Shown: positions 1-12,917 of the stretch, piece after piece
Position numbering within the stretch: the stretch's first letter is position 1
How the letters are laid out: the number at the start of each line of letters is the position of its first letter
Source: Emmonsiellopsis sp. PD_33
Taxonomy: Eukaryota > Ascomycota > Eurotiomycetes > Onygenales > Ajellomycetaceae
Direction of reading: 5' to 3'
Assembly (NCBI GenBank): GCA_032988165.1
Contig: JANTQF010000063.1
Span: 80,193 to 144,192 of the forward strand
Length of the DNA: 64,000 nt
Notes under the pieces: generated by a model
Seen by the model: only the letters and a program-made list of their open reading frames with translations
Database searches by the model: none
Told to the model about the DNA's origin: nothing
Translations under genes and position numbers: made by a program

Positions 1-123
1 CCCATCCGCAAACCCACAAAACCCAAACCCGCAAGGCACCCACCCAATAACAAAAAAGCAAAGCAAAGCAAATTCCCAACTCCCAAATCCCCTTCCCTTC
101 CCTTCCCATTCCCATTCCCATTC
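1..123. repeat. Low-complexity 3' flank of histone H4
   Basis: C/A-rich and C/T-rich low-complexity DNA directly after the H4 stop codon. It contains runs of CAAAG and of the units CCCTT and CCCATT between about 61 and 123. It is probably the 3' untranslated region of the H4 transcript. No gene is visible. Confidence 0.5.
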
Positions 124-906
<783 letters not shown>

Positions 907-1068
907 GGTTTCGATAGCAAGTATTCAAGATGATGAAAAAGGGCGGCGTGGGTGCGTTGTCGATGGATGAAAAAGAAAACGTGGACGCGTTCTGTGTATT
1001 TATCGGGAGAAAATAGCAAGAGAGGAGAGAGAAGTTGTTAAGAGAAAATAGATGGGAAAGGCGACAAG

Positions 1069-1077
1069 TTTAAATAG
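1069..1077 (-). promoter_or_regulatory. TATA-like box upstream of histone H4
   Basis: On the minus strand the sequence reads CTATTTAAA about 165 bases before the H4 start codon. The spacing suits a core promoter with a short leader. This is position and motif only; no transcript start is known. Confidence 0.35.
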
Positions 1078-1105
1078 TTAGTCGAGTTGGGGCGCGACCG
1101 ACCGA

Positions 1106-1147
1106 CCAGCAACCAGCAACCAGCAACCAGCAACCAGCAACCAGCAA
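1106..1147. repeat. Six tandem copies of CCAGCAA
   Basis: A perfect 7-bp minisatellite, six units of CCAGCAA, about 200 bases upstream of the H4 start. It follows a short GACC repeat. It may sit in the H4 promoter; no function is claimed. Confidence 0.9.
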
Positions 1148-2688
1148 ATTCGGAAGCCAAGCTTATTAACCACCATTCAAGGGAACATCAAAGGGAAAAA
1201 AGAGGAAACAGGAAGGGCAGGGACTAGACCGAATTGGGCCGGGGCGTGTGCCGCCTGTGCGAGAGAGAACAAAAGAAGGGAAGGGGGGGTTTTCCACCGC
1301 AGTTGATTTGGCTGGGAAATGGGCCTTATGATGTGCTGCTTTCCAGCTGCTGTTTTGGCCTGCTGTTTGGGCGCGGGTTGGCGGTTGGCTAGCGTGCTTT
1401 TTCTGCCGGGTGGTCGCCGCCTTATGTATCACGTGAGGATATAGTGGCTTGGCGGGGTCTTATCGCTGGGCTTATCGCTGTAGCTATCAGTGTGAAAACT
1501 ACCCCTGAGAATAGGTTTGGGAAAGGGGGTTTACTATTCAACGTAGCTTGGATGGCGATATACAAAGGCAGCCATCGGAGAAACGGTGAATTATGGATAT
1601 TCACGTAATCCAGAGAGCTGGAAATCACTCATTCCCCAGATTCTGCTGATTTCTACCCCACATTCACCTTACTACGCGAACCCAGAAACCGCTTAAAGTA
1701 AATACTGTAGCATAGTGTTGCTGCTGCTGATATTGGCGGACGGAAAGTATTGATCCCAGAATAAAAGAAACCAGTGTCGTAATTCGTCACTGCCGCATCC
1801 GCATCCACATGCCCCACCGCGGAACGGCTCAGCTCGTCAGACTGGATCCCGTACATCAACCTCTCCTCCCGCACAGCCATATTATACCCCTGTCAATTCT
1901 CTGTCCCGTCGAGCTCACGCAATACTCGCAAGAAACCAAAGGCAACCCGAGCAACGAACAGAGCGGAGTCATTCAAACGTAGATGACCACGAGGAATACT
2001 CGATGGCAGAATGCACATCACCCCAAAGCAAAATATTCGTATGCAACTTATCAATAAACGCTCACAATAAAAACACAAACAAGACCGCTCGCTGCTGTTT
2101 TGAAAAAGAAATGATTGAAAAGGAGAAAATAAAAGCACTTTTGCCTCCCCAGCGCCAAACATCAAGGTCGTAGAGAGAAAAAAATGAGAGACAACGACAA
2201 AACGCCATATCCAATGCAACCCGCTCCAAATAATCACGCCCAGAAATCGTAAAACAATCATGAAACACACACGGAAAAAGACAAACGACAGGAGTGGGGG
2301 GCCTCTTGATACAAACAACATAGACGAAGACAAAGAGGCTAACAAACAATCGTAACTCGACGGGACGTAGATTAAAAAAAAGCCCCATTGCACGACAAAG
2401 AAAAAGGGTAAACAACTCATTATAAAATATAAAGTTAATCCTCTCCATCGGAATTAATACACCGAAACAAGATATAAAAACAAACAAACCACAATAGTCT
2501 CCCCATATGTACAGGAACATCGTTTCCGACAGTACGAGCTTGGGTTACTGGTTACAGCGTAAATTCATAATTCGTCAACGGCAGACAATATCATTATTCG
2601 ATCAGGTGGGAGGGAACGAGCAGTCTAGAAAGGTAAACCTCCCCTACGGCCGCCTCGACCAACACACCCAAGCCGTTATGAATACCAT
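1148..2688. other. Intergenic region without a recognised gene
   Basis: Between the H4 promoter and the 3' end of the GAC1-like gene. Several short open frames exist on the minus strand. One is at 1653-1880 (75 codons), and two overlapping hydrophobic frames lie at 1893-2520. None has a recognisable domain, and the hydrophobic ones come from A-rich sequence read in reverse. The stretch near 2000-2520 is AT-rich and may include the 3' UTR of the GAC1-like gene. Confidence 0.5.
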
Positions 2689-5036
2689 CTATCCCCTGAT
2701 AGGAGTATGGGACGGTGATTCAGAGAGGGCCATCTGCATCGAATGATGATAGGGATGCGTGAATGGAATCGGAGAGGACGCTGTCGAGCTCAGATCGGAT
2801 CGAGGAGGTAGAGTAGGAGACGTATAGGTCGGTGGTGGTGGGCTGACCACTTTCTTTAGGGACTGATTATCCTCAACAGGCGAGTCGACAGAAGAAATAG
2901 ATGAATCGCTGGAGACACTATCGCTCCTCTCGTATGGCTTCATGTCCCGGGAGGTGCTCTGGGATTGTCGTGAAAATCGGTTGGGCTTTTGAGTATCTGC
3001 TTTAGGTGACCCAAACTTAACTAGCTGTCAGTGGCACGTTCGAAATTCTACGTGGCGAGGTTAGATTTTTTTTGTTCGGGGGGACCTACGAAGCAGTATT
3101 TGTCCACGAGCTCTTTGTACACAGGCGACTGATGATAAGGATTTCCCGACGCATGATCGGGAGACCTCATTGGACCAGGCGAGGATGTACGAAGAAGAAA
3201 TGCTCCTGGAGATCCTGCCACGGTAGGCTGGGCGGATTCAGGCTTCGATGGCCTGTCTCCAGTCGAGCGTGCTCTGGGTTGATGTCGCGAGGAAGAATTG
3301 TGGGGTGTCGTTGACTGAGCCGAATGCTGTCCACGGCGGGTCTGACCAGCGCTTCCAGGTTGCATTACGGCAGACAAAGACGCTCCAAAGTCGTAACGGT
3401 TTCCAAAGGCCTGTGGGTTTGCCATGTTCCGGCGAATTGGAGCATCGGACAAGATATCATCCTTGCTCGACGAATCCAGTAGTCGGGGTGGCTTCCCTAA
3501 CTCATGCCTATCGGGTGCCGCAGGCGAAAGGGAAGGAAACTTAAAATCCGTAGATAGGGAAGGCATCGAGTGCGGTCGACCTGCAGCACTGCCTGCTGAC
3601 CTACTGCGGGGCAACGCTACCGCAGCACGAGAGCCTGAGCTACTATTAGCTAACTTTTCAGGCTTCGACTTGTTCTTTCTCGAAAAGTCGATATGATAAT
3701 TCATGGCGCTATTGTTGTCCCAGAATTCTAGGCCATTCACGTTGTATCGCAGGCAGATGAACATTCGCTTTGCTTCAAGATTTCCCATGTCTGCTAGACG
3801 AATGCTGAAATTAAATCGGTCGTACCCGTCATTGGCCTGCTTCCGACGGACGTCGTTGTTGTACTCTGCCACAACCTCGGACGTCGTCTTCCAGTAGTCA
3901 AGGGTGAATCTGGCGACAACATGCTTTTGGAAGGATATATTGGCAACAGCGACTACGCCAACGAGGTATTTGTTGTCAGAGGAGAGGAATATTCTCTCGA
4001 GTCGAACAGGCATAGTCTTTCTAGCTTCGGGATTGTCAGGGAAATTGGCTATTCGGGCTTCCCACTCAAAGCACTTTGCTTGGTATGGCGAGTCATCCAT
4101 GCCAAATGGGAATTCGGTATCGCCATCGTAATTCTCCACTGGGGATGAGCCAGCACTGACAGCGAGTGGCTTATCAACTTGAAGGAAATGGCGGATGTGT
4201 TCTAACTGAGCATCAAAGTGCACGGCCTTCGAGAAGGTTGGTGTTCCTGGCATGCTAGATGGCCTTCTCCGCAGACGGATTGCAGGTCTGACGAGTTCCC
4301 CTGATTTTTTCCGGACCATGGAGGGTTTGGTACTGAGATCCATCTCGTCCTCTCCACGATCACTATCCTCAGGAGTATGGGTTGCAATCTCCGATGAACA
4401 AGGTTGTGTAACCCCATCAGTTGAGTTGGAGCGAGTATGCTTCGGTGTGTCTCCCAGAGACCGGCTCCCACGAACCTCGTGAGCCTCCGCAGCCAGGGCC
4501 AATGATAAATTTAGAGGTGAAGCCGAGCGTTTGGATGTCAAAGGTGGGCGTATCGGGGATGATTTCCTAGGGGATGGTTGTATACAACTTTGATCGATAG
4601 ACATGATTGCTGCTTCGAGTTCTGCCAACACATTTCGTTCTTCCAAGCGGTTTGGAGAACGCTCTTCCTCGTCACTGGAATTATTTTTTGAGTCTGGCGG
4701 GGAAATAACCCCCCCTGTAGGGATCAACATTCCTGGGGGAGATTTCCATACCGATGAGCCAGAGGTATTGTCAGAGGGCAGGCTATTCCTCCTCCCTGTT
4801 CTGGCCCCTATCTCTGGTTCACGCAGACTTGAGGTTTGTGGTGAAAATGTCGGACTCCGACGGTGACGATAGATATATGAACTCGACGAGTAAGTCTTTT
4901 TGTTTGACGACCGACCTATAGTGTCTACCGACGAATCGGAATGGTGTCTTCCATGGCCACTAGAAGAGGGACCTCCAGCGGCTAGTCGGGGGCGCGAAGG
5001 GGAAGTCAACAGCGGTGACGGGGGAGTGTATGGCAT
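2689..5036 (-). CDS. GAC1: Protein phosphatase 1 glycogen-targeting subunit (CBM21)
   Basis: Regulatory subunit that brings protein phosphatase 1 to glycogen and so activates glycogen synthase. Exons are 3090-5036 and 2689-3024, split by a 65-bp intron (3025-3089, donor GTAGGT, acceptor GACAG, phase 0), giving about 760 residues. The start at 5036 (MPYTPPSP) is the only ATG of the upstream open frame. The N-terminal third is Ser/Pro-rich and disordered. A PP1-docking RVxF-type motif KAVHF lies near residue 270. A CBM21 carbohydrate-binding domain follows at about 310-460, with YLVGVVAVANISFQKHVVAR, WKTTSEV and YNVNGLEFWDNN. The C-terminal tail is low complexity and ends in a short PIPFTHPYHHSM block in exon 2. 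The family is clear; the symbol is by analogy with yeast GAC1 and its paralogues. Confidence 0.88.
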
Positions 5037-5164
5037 CCGGCCGACTTGCTTAGAAACAAGAGGGCTCAGAAATAGTCCCGGTTCGGCGGCTGCATCCAAG
5101 GCAAACCGTTGCTTGCGTACAGAAGCCTTGACCGAAGAAAGCAGGTGTCTTTCGCCAAGGGGGC

Positions 5165-5305
5165 CTGCAAAGGCAATCCCAATATCAGGTCAGCCGGAGC
5201 AAATGAAAAAGGGTGTTGTTACAAATTTGACAAGATAACAAGAATTAAGAAAGGGGTAGAAAGTCTGGCAAACAACACAGGGGGAATTTATATGGCTGGA
5301 CTCAC
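5165..5305 (-). other. Probable 5' UTR intron of the GAC1-like gene
   Basis: A good donor (C then GTGAGT, from 5305) and a pyrimidine-rich acceptor CCTTTGCAG (ending 5165) lie upstream of the GAC1-like start. They define a 141-bp candidate intron. Splicing it joins the open frame 5' of the start to another ATG-less open frame in 5306-5810. A further possible leader exon ends at a GAAG/GTAATG donor near 5750. RNA evidence is needed to fix the leader. Confidence 0.4.
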
Positions 5306-5810
5306 GAGTGAATGTCCAGGTCAGGGAAGGAGACAGGACAATAGGGAGTGAAACCAAGGAGGCAGCTTCAGATATACATAGCGAGGAGATGGTATCACAG
5401 GTGAACGAGAAGGGGAGAGAAGAAATATTTCCACCACTAGATCCGTACCCGCGGAGGATCTTATGTAGGATAGCCGCTGGCCAGAAGCAGGTGGTGGCGG
5501 ACACAGCAGGTATGCACGGCTCCCTTGTCGGATTGAACTTTAAAGGGTCAAGCCAAGCGGGATGGAGAGATGGACAAGAGACACTCGACCACCCCGGAGG
5601 TAATCTAGGCCTCTTATATACGGTTGCTAGGTCTGGAGCCGCGGGGAGGTCTGGGAATATGCGTTGGCGGGGGGTCTGCGGGCGGGGGAAAACACGGGAG
5701 GGGCCTGCACCACCAGTGGGGAATTGACGGAAATAAAATTGGTCATTACCTTCGAACCCCCAATCTGCACAGTCCTGATACAGAGAGATGACAGGAATCA
5801 GAGCGTCCAA

Positions 5811-7364
5811 TGGCGGACTGCGGGCTGAAAAAGAGGAGTAGGAGAGAAGGGCGGAGGACCGAGCAAAAGCACGGCACAGAAAACAACAGGGGAAACGAGG
5901 AGAACGCTAAACAAGGAGCACAGGAGGAAGATAAGGAAACGACAACGATAAAAGAGAAGTAATAACTAGGTAGTACAGGAGGCGGGGGACGAGGGCGGTA
6001 GAGAACGAGAGAGGGAGAAAAGAGAGGGTGAGGTTGGGGATGAAGTTGGAGGTTGGAAGATAGAATGGGAAGGGAGGAGGACAAGGCGATAAGATAAGTG
6101 GCGGACTGGGCTGGGCCTAGTCCTGCCTATCTGGGAGTACCTGCTGGGTCTGCGCCGCGCCATGTACCGAGCAGGTACCTCGCGATAGACTATCATCTCT
6201 CTCTGGTTCCTTGAATTTGCTATTATTTCTTGTTGGAGCTGTAGTGGGATGTACTGACTAGTAGCTCTGTTACTATTAATGACACTGAGTTGGACTGGTA
6301 GTTACGCGTTATCTCATATCGTGAGTCAGCAGAAGGAACAGCTACATCAGTACCTCCCTACTAGTTACTCAACAAGTAGATACGTTAATAATAATAAAAA
6401 TAATAGCTGTACTAATCCTGCATGGTAAAAGGCAAATTCACTTTCCCGGTGGAATCGTCGGATCCGCCTCAGTCATCCCAGGTTTATAGTTACAGCAATT
6501 ATGTACTGACTGCCAATGCGCTCTGATAACCAAAGCAAGCAACACCAGCTCGATAATTGGCAGGGAGAAATGCACATCCCACAGATGAAATCCGTCAACG
6601 AACGATCTTTTCTTGGTGGACCCCTCCTTGGAAGAAAAATTCAAGGCAAAGCGTCAACGACCTCTGAAACCTTCGGCTTTCCTGTTCAGATTATGACTGG
6701 TGAAAAGGTTCACTACCTTCTCCATGGCCTCTGCACAAGCCTGCATATGCCTGCATTAGGGCCAAAAACGAATTGAGCGCTTGTGGTGTCCAGGGTTTGT
6801 CGGTCTGCGTGTGCCAAGTATAGATTCATGCCGTGCATTCTGGGCTCTCGGACTGTTGACGCTAGTCGCACAGATGTCAGCCTGGGAAGTGGGACAGAGC
6901 TGGGAGAGCGGCTATGCTGTGGAGAGTTGGGAAAAAAAACGCATGCCTCCGAGGGGATGGCGGAATGCGCTGGCTGATTGGACATTGACGTTCTGGGTTT
7001 TAGTAGGGTTTGAATAGGGGGGTACATCTCGAGTACATCCGGAGTACAACAGACGGAGGGAGCTTTGACTCAGATAAACGAATGCACAAAGATACTGATG
7101 AAAAGTGAAAAAGAGCATAATAATATTAATCAACAGGCAATTGTGGCATCAATAGGGAGCATACGCTCTGCAACGTGCGACGACCCATGGCGAAAGGGCA
7201 GGGAAGATAGTAACGCTGACTGGCGATAAATCGATAAGAATGGCGAAAACAGGAACCAAGGACGAATCAGACTTTGCGGATGGAAAAGTGTCAAAGGGAC
7301 CTTGACCCAGAAAACAAGGCCAGAGCTGGCAGATAGTGGATTAGGGTTTGGAGATAGCAGCCAG
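5811..7364. other. Promoter region and intergenic DNA
   Basis: Upstream of the GAC1-like gene the minus strand is strongly pyrimidine-rich (about 5820-6080), typical of a fungal core promoter or leader. From 6200 to 7364 there is only short-frame DNA with no recognised product. It includes the left flank of copia element A. Confidence 0.5.
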
Positions 7365-7369
7365 GTTTT
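7365..7369. repeat. Target site duplication of copia element A, left
   Basis: GTTTT directly precedes the 5' LTR. The same five bases at 12913-12917 follow the 3' LTR. A 5-bp duplication is the usual Ty1/copia integration footprint. Confidence 0.9.
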
Positions 7370-7481
7370 TGTTGGCTGTACGCCTCTGGCCTCCCAATTG
7401 GGCATAGCACACTTACATGATTGCATGGTAGATAGATTCCTCACTAGCATAGTAATATGAGAGATCTTCAATCTTCCCACA
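7370..7481 (+). repeat. 5' LTR of copia element A
   Basis: A 112-bp long terminal repeat beginning TGTTGGCTGTA and ending CTTCCCACA. It is matched end to end by 12801-12912. The two copies differ at about 12 positions, all transitions. At four places one copy has CA where the other has TG. Confidence 0.93.
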
Positions 7482-10400
7482 GGTTATAGCCTGAATAGTA
7501 CATTTTTTATTAAAAACTGCTGTAATTAAGACTGGAAGGTTCACCTAACTTGAATATCTCATTAAATTTATAGTGTGATATTTAATTATCTGGAATTTGC
7601 ATGTCTTTTGCATTTTTTACACTCATTTTATGATTTCTTGTGGTGTGAAAATTTTTTTAGACTGCACAAACAATTTTTTGAACATCTCACAGGCATGTTA
7701 TTAGTGGATTTTTTGGACTATAATCACCCTGATGATGTATAGAATGCCTGGTAATATATCTAATATCCTCTAACTAATAGGTGCCTCTAGTACTTATTAC
7801 ATTATTTTAGCTTACTCTCTGACAAGCTGTAGGGCTACTGAGCCTGACATTCAAGCTATGAAGTCTATATATCTAAATGTGCAGGCCTCAGGGTTTACCT
7901 ACCCTAATTCTATAAAAACTGTAAATAATAATATGGATTACATATAGCTACTAAATAGGTCATATAGTATATCTATAGATCTAAATATTCTGATTATTAT
8001 AATATAGAGTGCTCTCATAGAGATGATGGCTTATCTCTTTATTTTTACTAAAATTATATAGATAATTTCCCTATAGCCTACTATCTCATATAATATTATT
8101 AGAGAGAAATTATATGAGTATCAAAAGGAAGTTTAATAGATAATTAAGACTAAAGATATTATTACTTTTAATAATATAAATTATAAATTCTAATGTGCTA
8201 AGATTCTTATGAATACTAAAGTTATTAGTATAATTAACATTTTATTAAAAAATTAAGATGAGAGCTCCTCTGAGTGAACTTATAAATAAGCTAAATAATC
8301 TATATGATTAAAGATATTATATTACTAAATTCTTATAAGTTTATAAGGTAATGTTTAGACTGTACTTAGCACTCTAAAACTAGATAATATTATAGCTTTA
8401 TAGAAGAAAATTAACATGAAGTATGCTATCTCTCTAGCAGAAAAGTACATACTTATTATCAAGAAATTAATGACTCTTTAAGTTAAAAATACTGATTATA
8501 TATTCTATTAGTAGTATTTTTACTATCTCACTACTTATTATAGAGAGCTCTTAGTTGGATTGAAGGACATTTATCATAATATATTTCTATTAGAACTTAA
8601 AGATTTTCAGAAGCAATTTATAAAGACTCAACTTGATGAGTTCTTTTCTATAAGCTAGAAATAGATTATGAATATTGATGTTAATAACCTTATAAAATAA
8701 TTAATAAACTATTATAATAAGAAATTAACTGACTTTTTTCTGAAGAATCCTACTGTGAATTCTATAAACATCTTGCTAAATTCAAATTTAAATTTGAATA
8801 TGAACACTACTAACTTAAAGAGCTTAAAGGGGAAATACTACAGTCATTGTAAGATCTCTAAATATAAGAATGAGTAATACTAATAATTATACTCTAAATA
8901 ATAACTAAAATAGCTGAACTCAGATGATTTGAATAAATCAGATGATTTAAATAAGAATAAGAGTAATAAATCTAGTGATCTCAAAAAGAGTAAGAGTAAT
9001 AAAGATCTTATATCATACTAACCTTCTATAAATATTATGATAATCTGAGATGAAGCCTTTTTAGCTACATTAAGTAATTCCTTAAGATCATGATATTTGA
9101 ATATATGTGCTAGCTTTAATATAACTAGTGAATATCATTTAATGCTCAGCTATTAATCATATGAAGATGATCTCAGTATTAATGTTACAATAAGTAATAA
9201 GGTAAAGATAAAAGAAATTAGTAATATAATTCTTAAAATTAAGAATAGTGATGTTTTACTATATAATGTTCATTATCTTCTAAATTTAACAATTAACTTA
9301 TTATTATATATATAATTAGAGGATTAGAATTATAGATTCACTCTATCTAACTTTATACTATCATATTTTATCTGCAGGGCTCTAAATGATGTTACATTCA
9401 ATACTATATAAACTAATAAAGATGATATATATAAAATTGTGAAATGAGAGTCTGAAATCAATGTCAATCATATTAGTAAAGTAATTAATTATATTATGAA
9501 ATTGCATGAGTATGAATCTTCTGATTTGAACTAAAAAATTAGCCTTACAGCTACAGCTACTACTATTATGTCTCTGACCCTAACATTAGAGTTGCCTTTA
9601 GTTAGCAAAATACTCATAAAATAGCATAGAGACCTTAGGTATATTCATGCAGATACTATTATTACAATGTCTAAAAATCCTCATGTAGGTGTTAAGATAA
9701 TTAGCTTGAAATCTAAGTTCTATTATAAGAACTACATTAAGGTTGATATAACTTAGCATTTCTCTAAGACCTCTATACCTTAATTGATTTATTTGATTGA
9801 GAAGATTCACATTAATCTCACAGAAAGAGGTAAAATATTAAATGATTTATCTGATTACCCTTTGAAGTTCTAATAGGGAATAAAATATTACATGCTTATA
9901 ACCTGTGATGTGATATATTATAAATGAGTATATTTTCTCAAGATGAAAAATAAGATAGTTGATACTTTTAATTACTAATTTAAATTTATATAAAATATGA
10001 GGTTTATGGCCCCTACATTCCTATATATAAATATAAATGGTGTTTTTTGATCTGGTAAAATAATCAATCTAATAATCTAATAAGAAATTAAATGAGAACT
10101 AATTATACTGTAGTCACTACATCAGGATGGAGTCTCTAAGTATGATATTTATATAATAATAGGATGTATAAGAGTAATTCTTAATCAGAGTAGATTACTC
10201 AAGAAGTTCTGAGCAAATATTTTATATATAGTTGTAAATATTATAAATAACATTCTAATATTTATAGTTTTATATAATAAAAAGTTCTAGCTATAGATAA
10301 TAAATTTAGTTACTCTCAGCTCTCATATAATTCTAGCATGTGCCCTATTTAATATGCTACCCCAGGTGAAGCATTTTTACTACATTAAAGTGCCTATATA

Positions 10401-10729
10401 TACTTACCTGCATGACTTGCAGAAGTCAGCAAATAAACTGTCTCTTCACATGAAATTATATAAATTAATTGGATCTATTAGAACCTCAATTTTTTAGCTC
10501 TAAGATCCTAAAGAAGATAAAATAATCTCCTTATTAAATATTAGATTTAATAAGAATAATATTAAAGATTCTAAATATAGAGTCTACTTCCTGCAGGATC
10601 TACTTAACTCTGAGGCCTCTATTAGGCTGATGAATGAATCAATTTATATAGAAAATAATATAAAGACTTCTGTTGATAGTCTAAATGATTTATAAATATA
10701 ATCTATAAAGTCTTATGTAATTTATATTG

Positions 10730-11010
10730 AAGCAGGGACAGGATGTGCATGTCAGGCAGCACCAAACAGGGCAGTGATAAACACAAGAAAAGAATTAATA
10801 TCAATATTAAAGCAGAAAAATGTATTGGTAATCTATAGTACAAAACAACATAGTAATAGAATGATAAGGCAACACACAAAAGAAATAAAAGATCTATCTC
10901 AAAGAAGCATATACATGCATGAGAAATTCATAAATGAACAGATGAAGTCTCATAATAAAAGGAAAATATCTATCTTTATAGCTGTACTTGATAGTAAAAA
11001 GCCTCAGTAA
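10730..11010 (+). other. CA-rich, less mutated patch inside element A
   Basis: Within the ravaged interior this stretch keeps many CA dinucleotides and an unbroken 78-codon frame (10774-11010) rich in Lys, Gln and Ser. Neighbouring lines have almost no CA. It is probably part of the old pol region between integrase and reverse transcriptase. I do not call it a gene. Confidence 0.4.
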
Positions 11011-12800
11011 AAAATTAATCTGACTTGACAGTAGATCCCCACCACAATATCTTCTTATCTAATATAGGTAGTCTACCTAAATTGTTTAAAGATGCTATAT
11101 TAAGATTAAAGAGGATAGATAAGTATTAATAAAAATTAATATAATATAAAATCACTAATCTGTAATGCTGAAAAATGTGGCATCTCATCTTCTAATCTGA
11201 TGTACTAGTTAGAGAATTAGTAGCTCTAAGCTACTAAGTATTTATTAAAAAAGACTGACCTTAAGATCTGAATGTGGATCCTGATGAAATCTTATAAAAA
11301 TCTTATTAGATAGTTTGTAGTAACTAGCTCAAGAAAAGTAATAAGAAGGAAACCTATATGTCTGTTATAACTAACACTATGAATTATATATTATTTGTAG
11401 TTGCTATGAAGCTTGAGTAGATACTGTAGCAGGCAGACATTATATTAGCTTATTTATATAATTATTTAAGTAAGGAAATCTATATGAGGTAACTTACTGG
11501 ATTTAAAGATGATACTCTAAATATACTTATTTATACTATAAAAAAGAGTCTTTATGATTTAAATCTAGCTGTAAAGATTTAATATGATTTTTTAATAGCC
11601 TATCTCATTAAATTAGAATTTACAGCAAGTTTATATGACTTTATTCTCTAGTATCATAAGGAAATACTACATCTCTATATAACTATCTATATTGATGATT
11701 TAAATATAGTCTCTGAGATTCTAAAGAAAGCTAATTGATTGATGAAAGCTCTTAGTGAGAAGTTAGAGATCAAGAATTTACATAAACTATAAAAATATTT
11801 AGATATGAAAGTTAATTACTTGCCTGAGGAGATTAAGTTAACTCACTAATATTATATTAAGTAATTAATAGAGGATTTCTATATGGATGATGCTGTTATA
11901 ATCTATACACTCATAAAGAAAGCTTTTTACATTAATGATTCTTTTATTTCTGAGAGTAAAGTAGGTTTCATAAAGTAATATTATTAATAGAGTGTAGAGT
12001 GCATTTAATATCTTATAGTTAAAACTTAGCCTGATATTATATATATAGTCTCTTTACTTGAGTAATGCAGCTCTAATCTAATCCTGAAATTATGAAAGAT
12101 ATTATTACATATCATCTGATATCTTAAAGGAACCCTGAATGTAGGCCTCTTTTATAGATATTATATAGCTGAAAATGACTTAATCTCTAAGTTTCTAAAT
12201 AATGCCTACCTCCTCATTAAATATATAAATTCTAATTGAGTAGGTTTATTAAATAGTAATTAAAAATCTACATCTGATTATATCTTCAAGCTTGCAGGAT
12301 CTCTAATATCATAATGATCTACTAAATAGGTCTATATATCTCTTAGTTTAAATGAAGCTGAATATATTATACTTAGTAAAATAATTTATAAGATAATATA
12401 AATTTAAAATCTCATATGAGAGCTTAAATTCATAATTATATCTTCTATATAAATCTATGTGAATAATAAGAGTGCCATTAACCTTGCCTAAGTTACTGTA
12501 ATTATAGCCTGTAGCAAGTATATAGACATATAATTTCACTATTTATAATCTTAGTTGAAAAATAGTATTATCTCACTAGAATATATTCTAATGACTGAAA
12601 TGACTGTAAATAGCCTTATAAAGCCTCTAAATATAGTTGTATTTACATGTTTCATTAATTTACTAGGGACTCTGGTAGGGAATAATGAAAAGTAGCAAGT
12701 CTGATCATATATCTAGATTTTTTCTGCTGTCTGGTGATGTTTTGTTGTTTTTCAGTGTTTTTTCATGAGATCTATATACATAGCTCTGCCTGAGGGGGGG

Positions 12801-12912
12801 TGTTGGCTGTATGCCTCTAGCCTCCCAATCAGGCATAGTGCACTTATGTGATCACATGATAGATAGATTCCTCACTAGCATAGTAATATGAGAGATCTTC
12901 AACCTTCCCACA
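12801..12912 (+). repeat. 3' LTR of copia element A
   Basis: Second 112-bp LTR copy (TGTTGGCTGTATG...TTCCCACA), preceded by the polypurine tract at 12792-12800. Confidence 0.93.
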
Positions 12913-12917
12913 GTTTT
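12913..12917. repeat. Target site duplication of copia element A, right
   Basis: GTTTT, identical to 7365-7369. Confidence 0.9.

Larger units (their letters stand above)
7370..12912 (+). mobile_element. Dead Ty1/copia LTR retrotransposon (element A)
   Basis: A 5.5-kb element with paired 112-bp LTRs and a GTTTT target duplication. A primer-binding-like GGTTATAGCC sits just inside the 5' LTR (7482). A purine tract of G A and seven Gs (12792-12800) abuts the 3' LTR. The interior is extremely AT-rich with no CpG that I could find. The pol order is still readable on the plus strand. The reverse-transcriptase motif IYIDD is at 11685-11699, followed by an LDMKV-like segment and an RNase H-like LNEAEYI block near 12340. 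Stops fall repeatedly where copia proteins have Gln or Trp (CAA to TAA, TGG to TAG or TGA), as left by C-to-T hypermutation. No intact protein remains. Confidence 0.93.

Noticed and set aside
1893..2520. Overlapping hydrophobic minus-strand frames that look like membrane proteins
   Set aside because: They come from A-rich DNA read in reverse, giving Phe/Leu runs; no introns, family or conservation clue.
5306..5810. A separate minus-strand gene upstream of the GAC1-like gene
   Set aside because: The frame has no ATG and no domain; it is better explained as a spliced leader, and is kept only as a finding.
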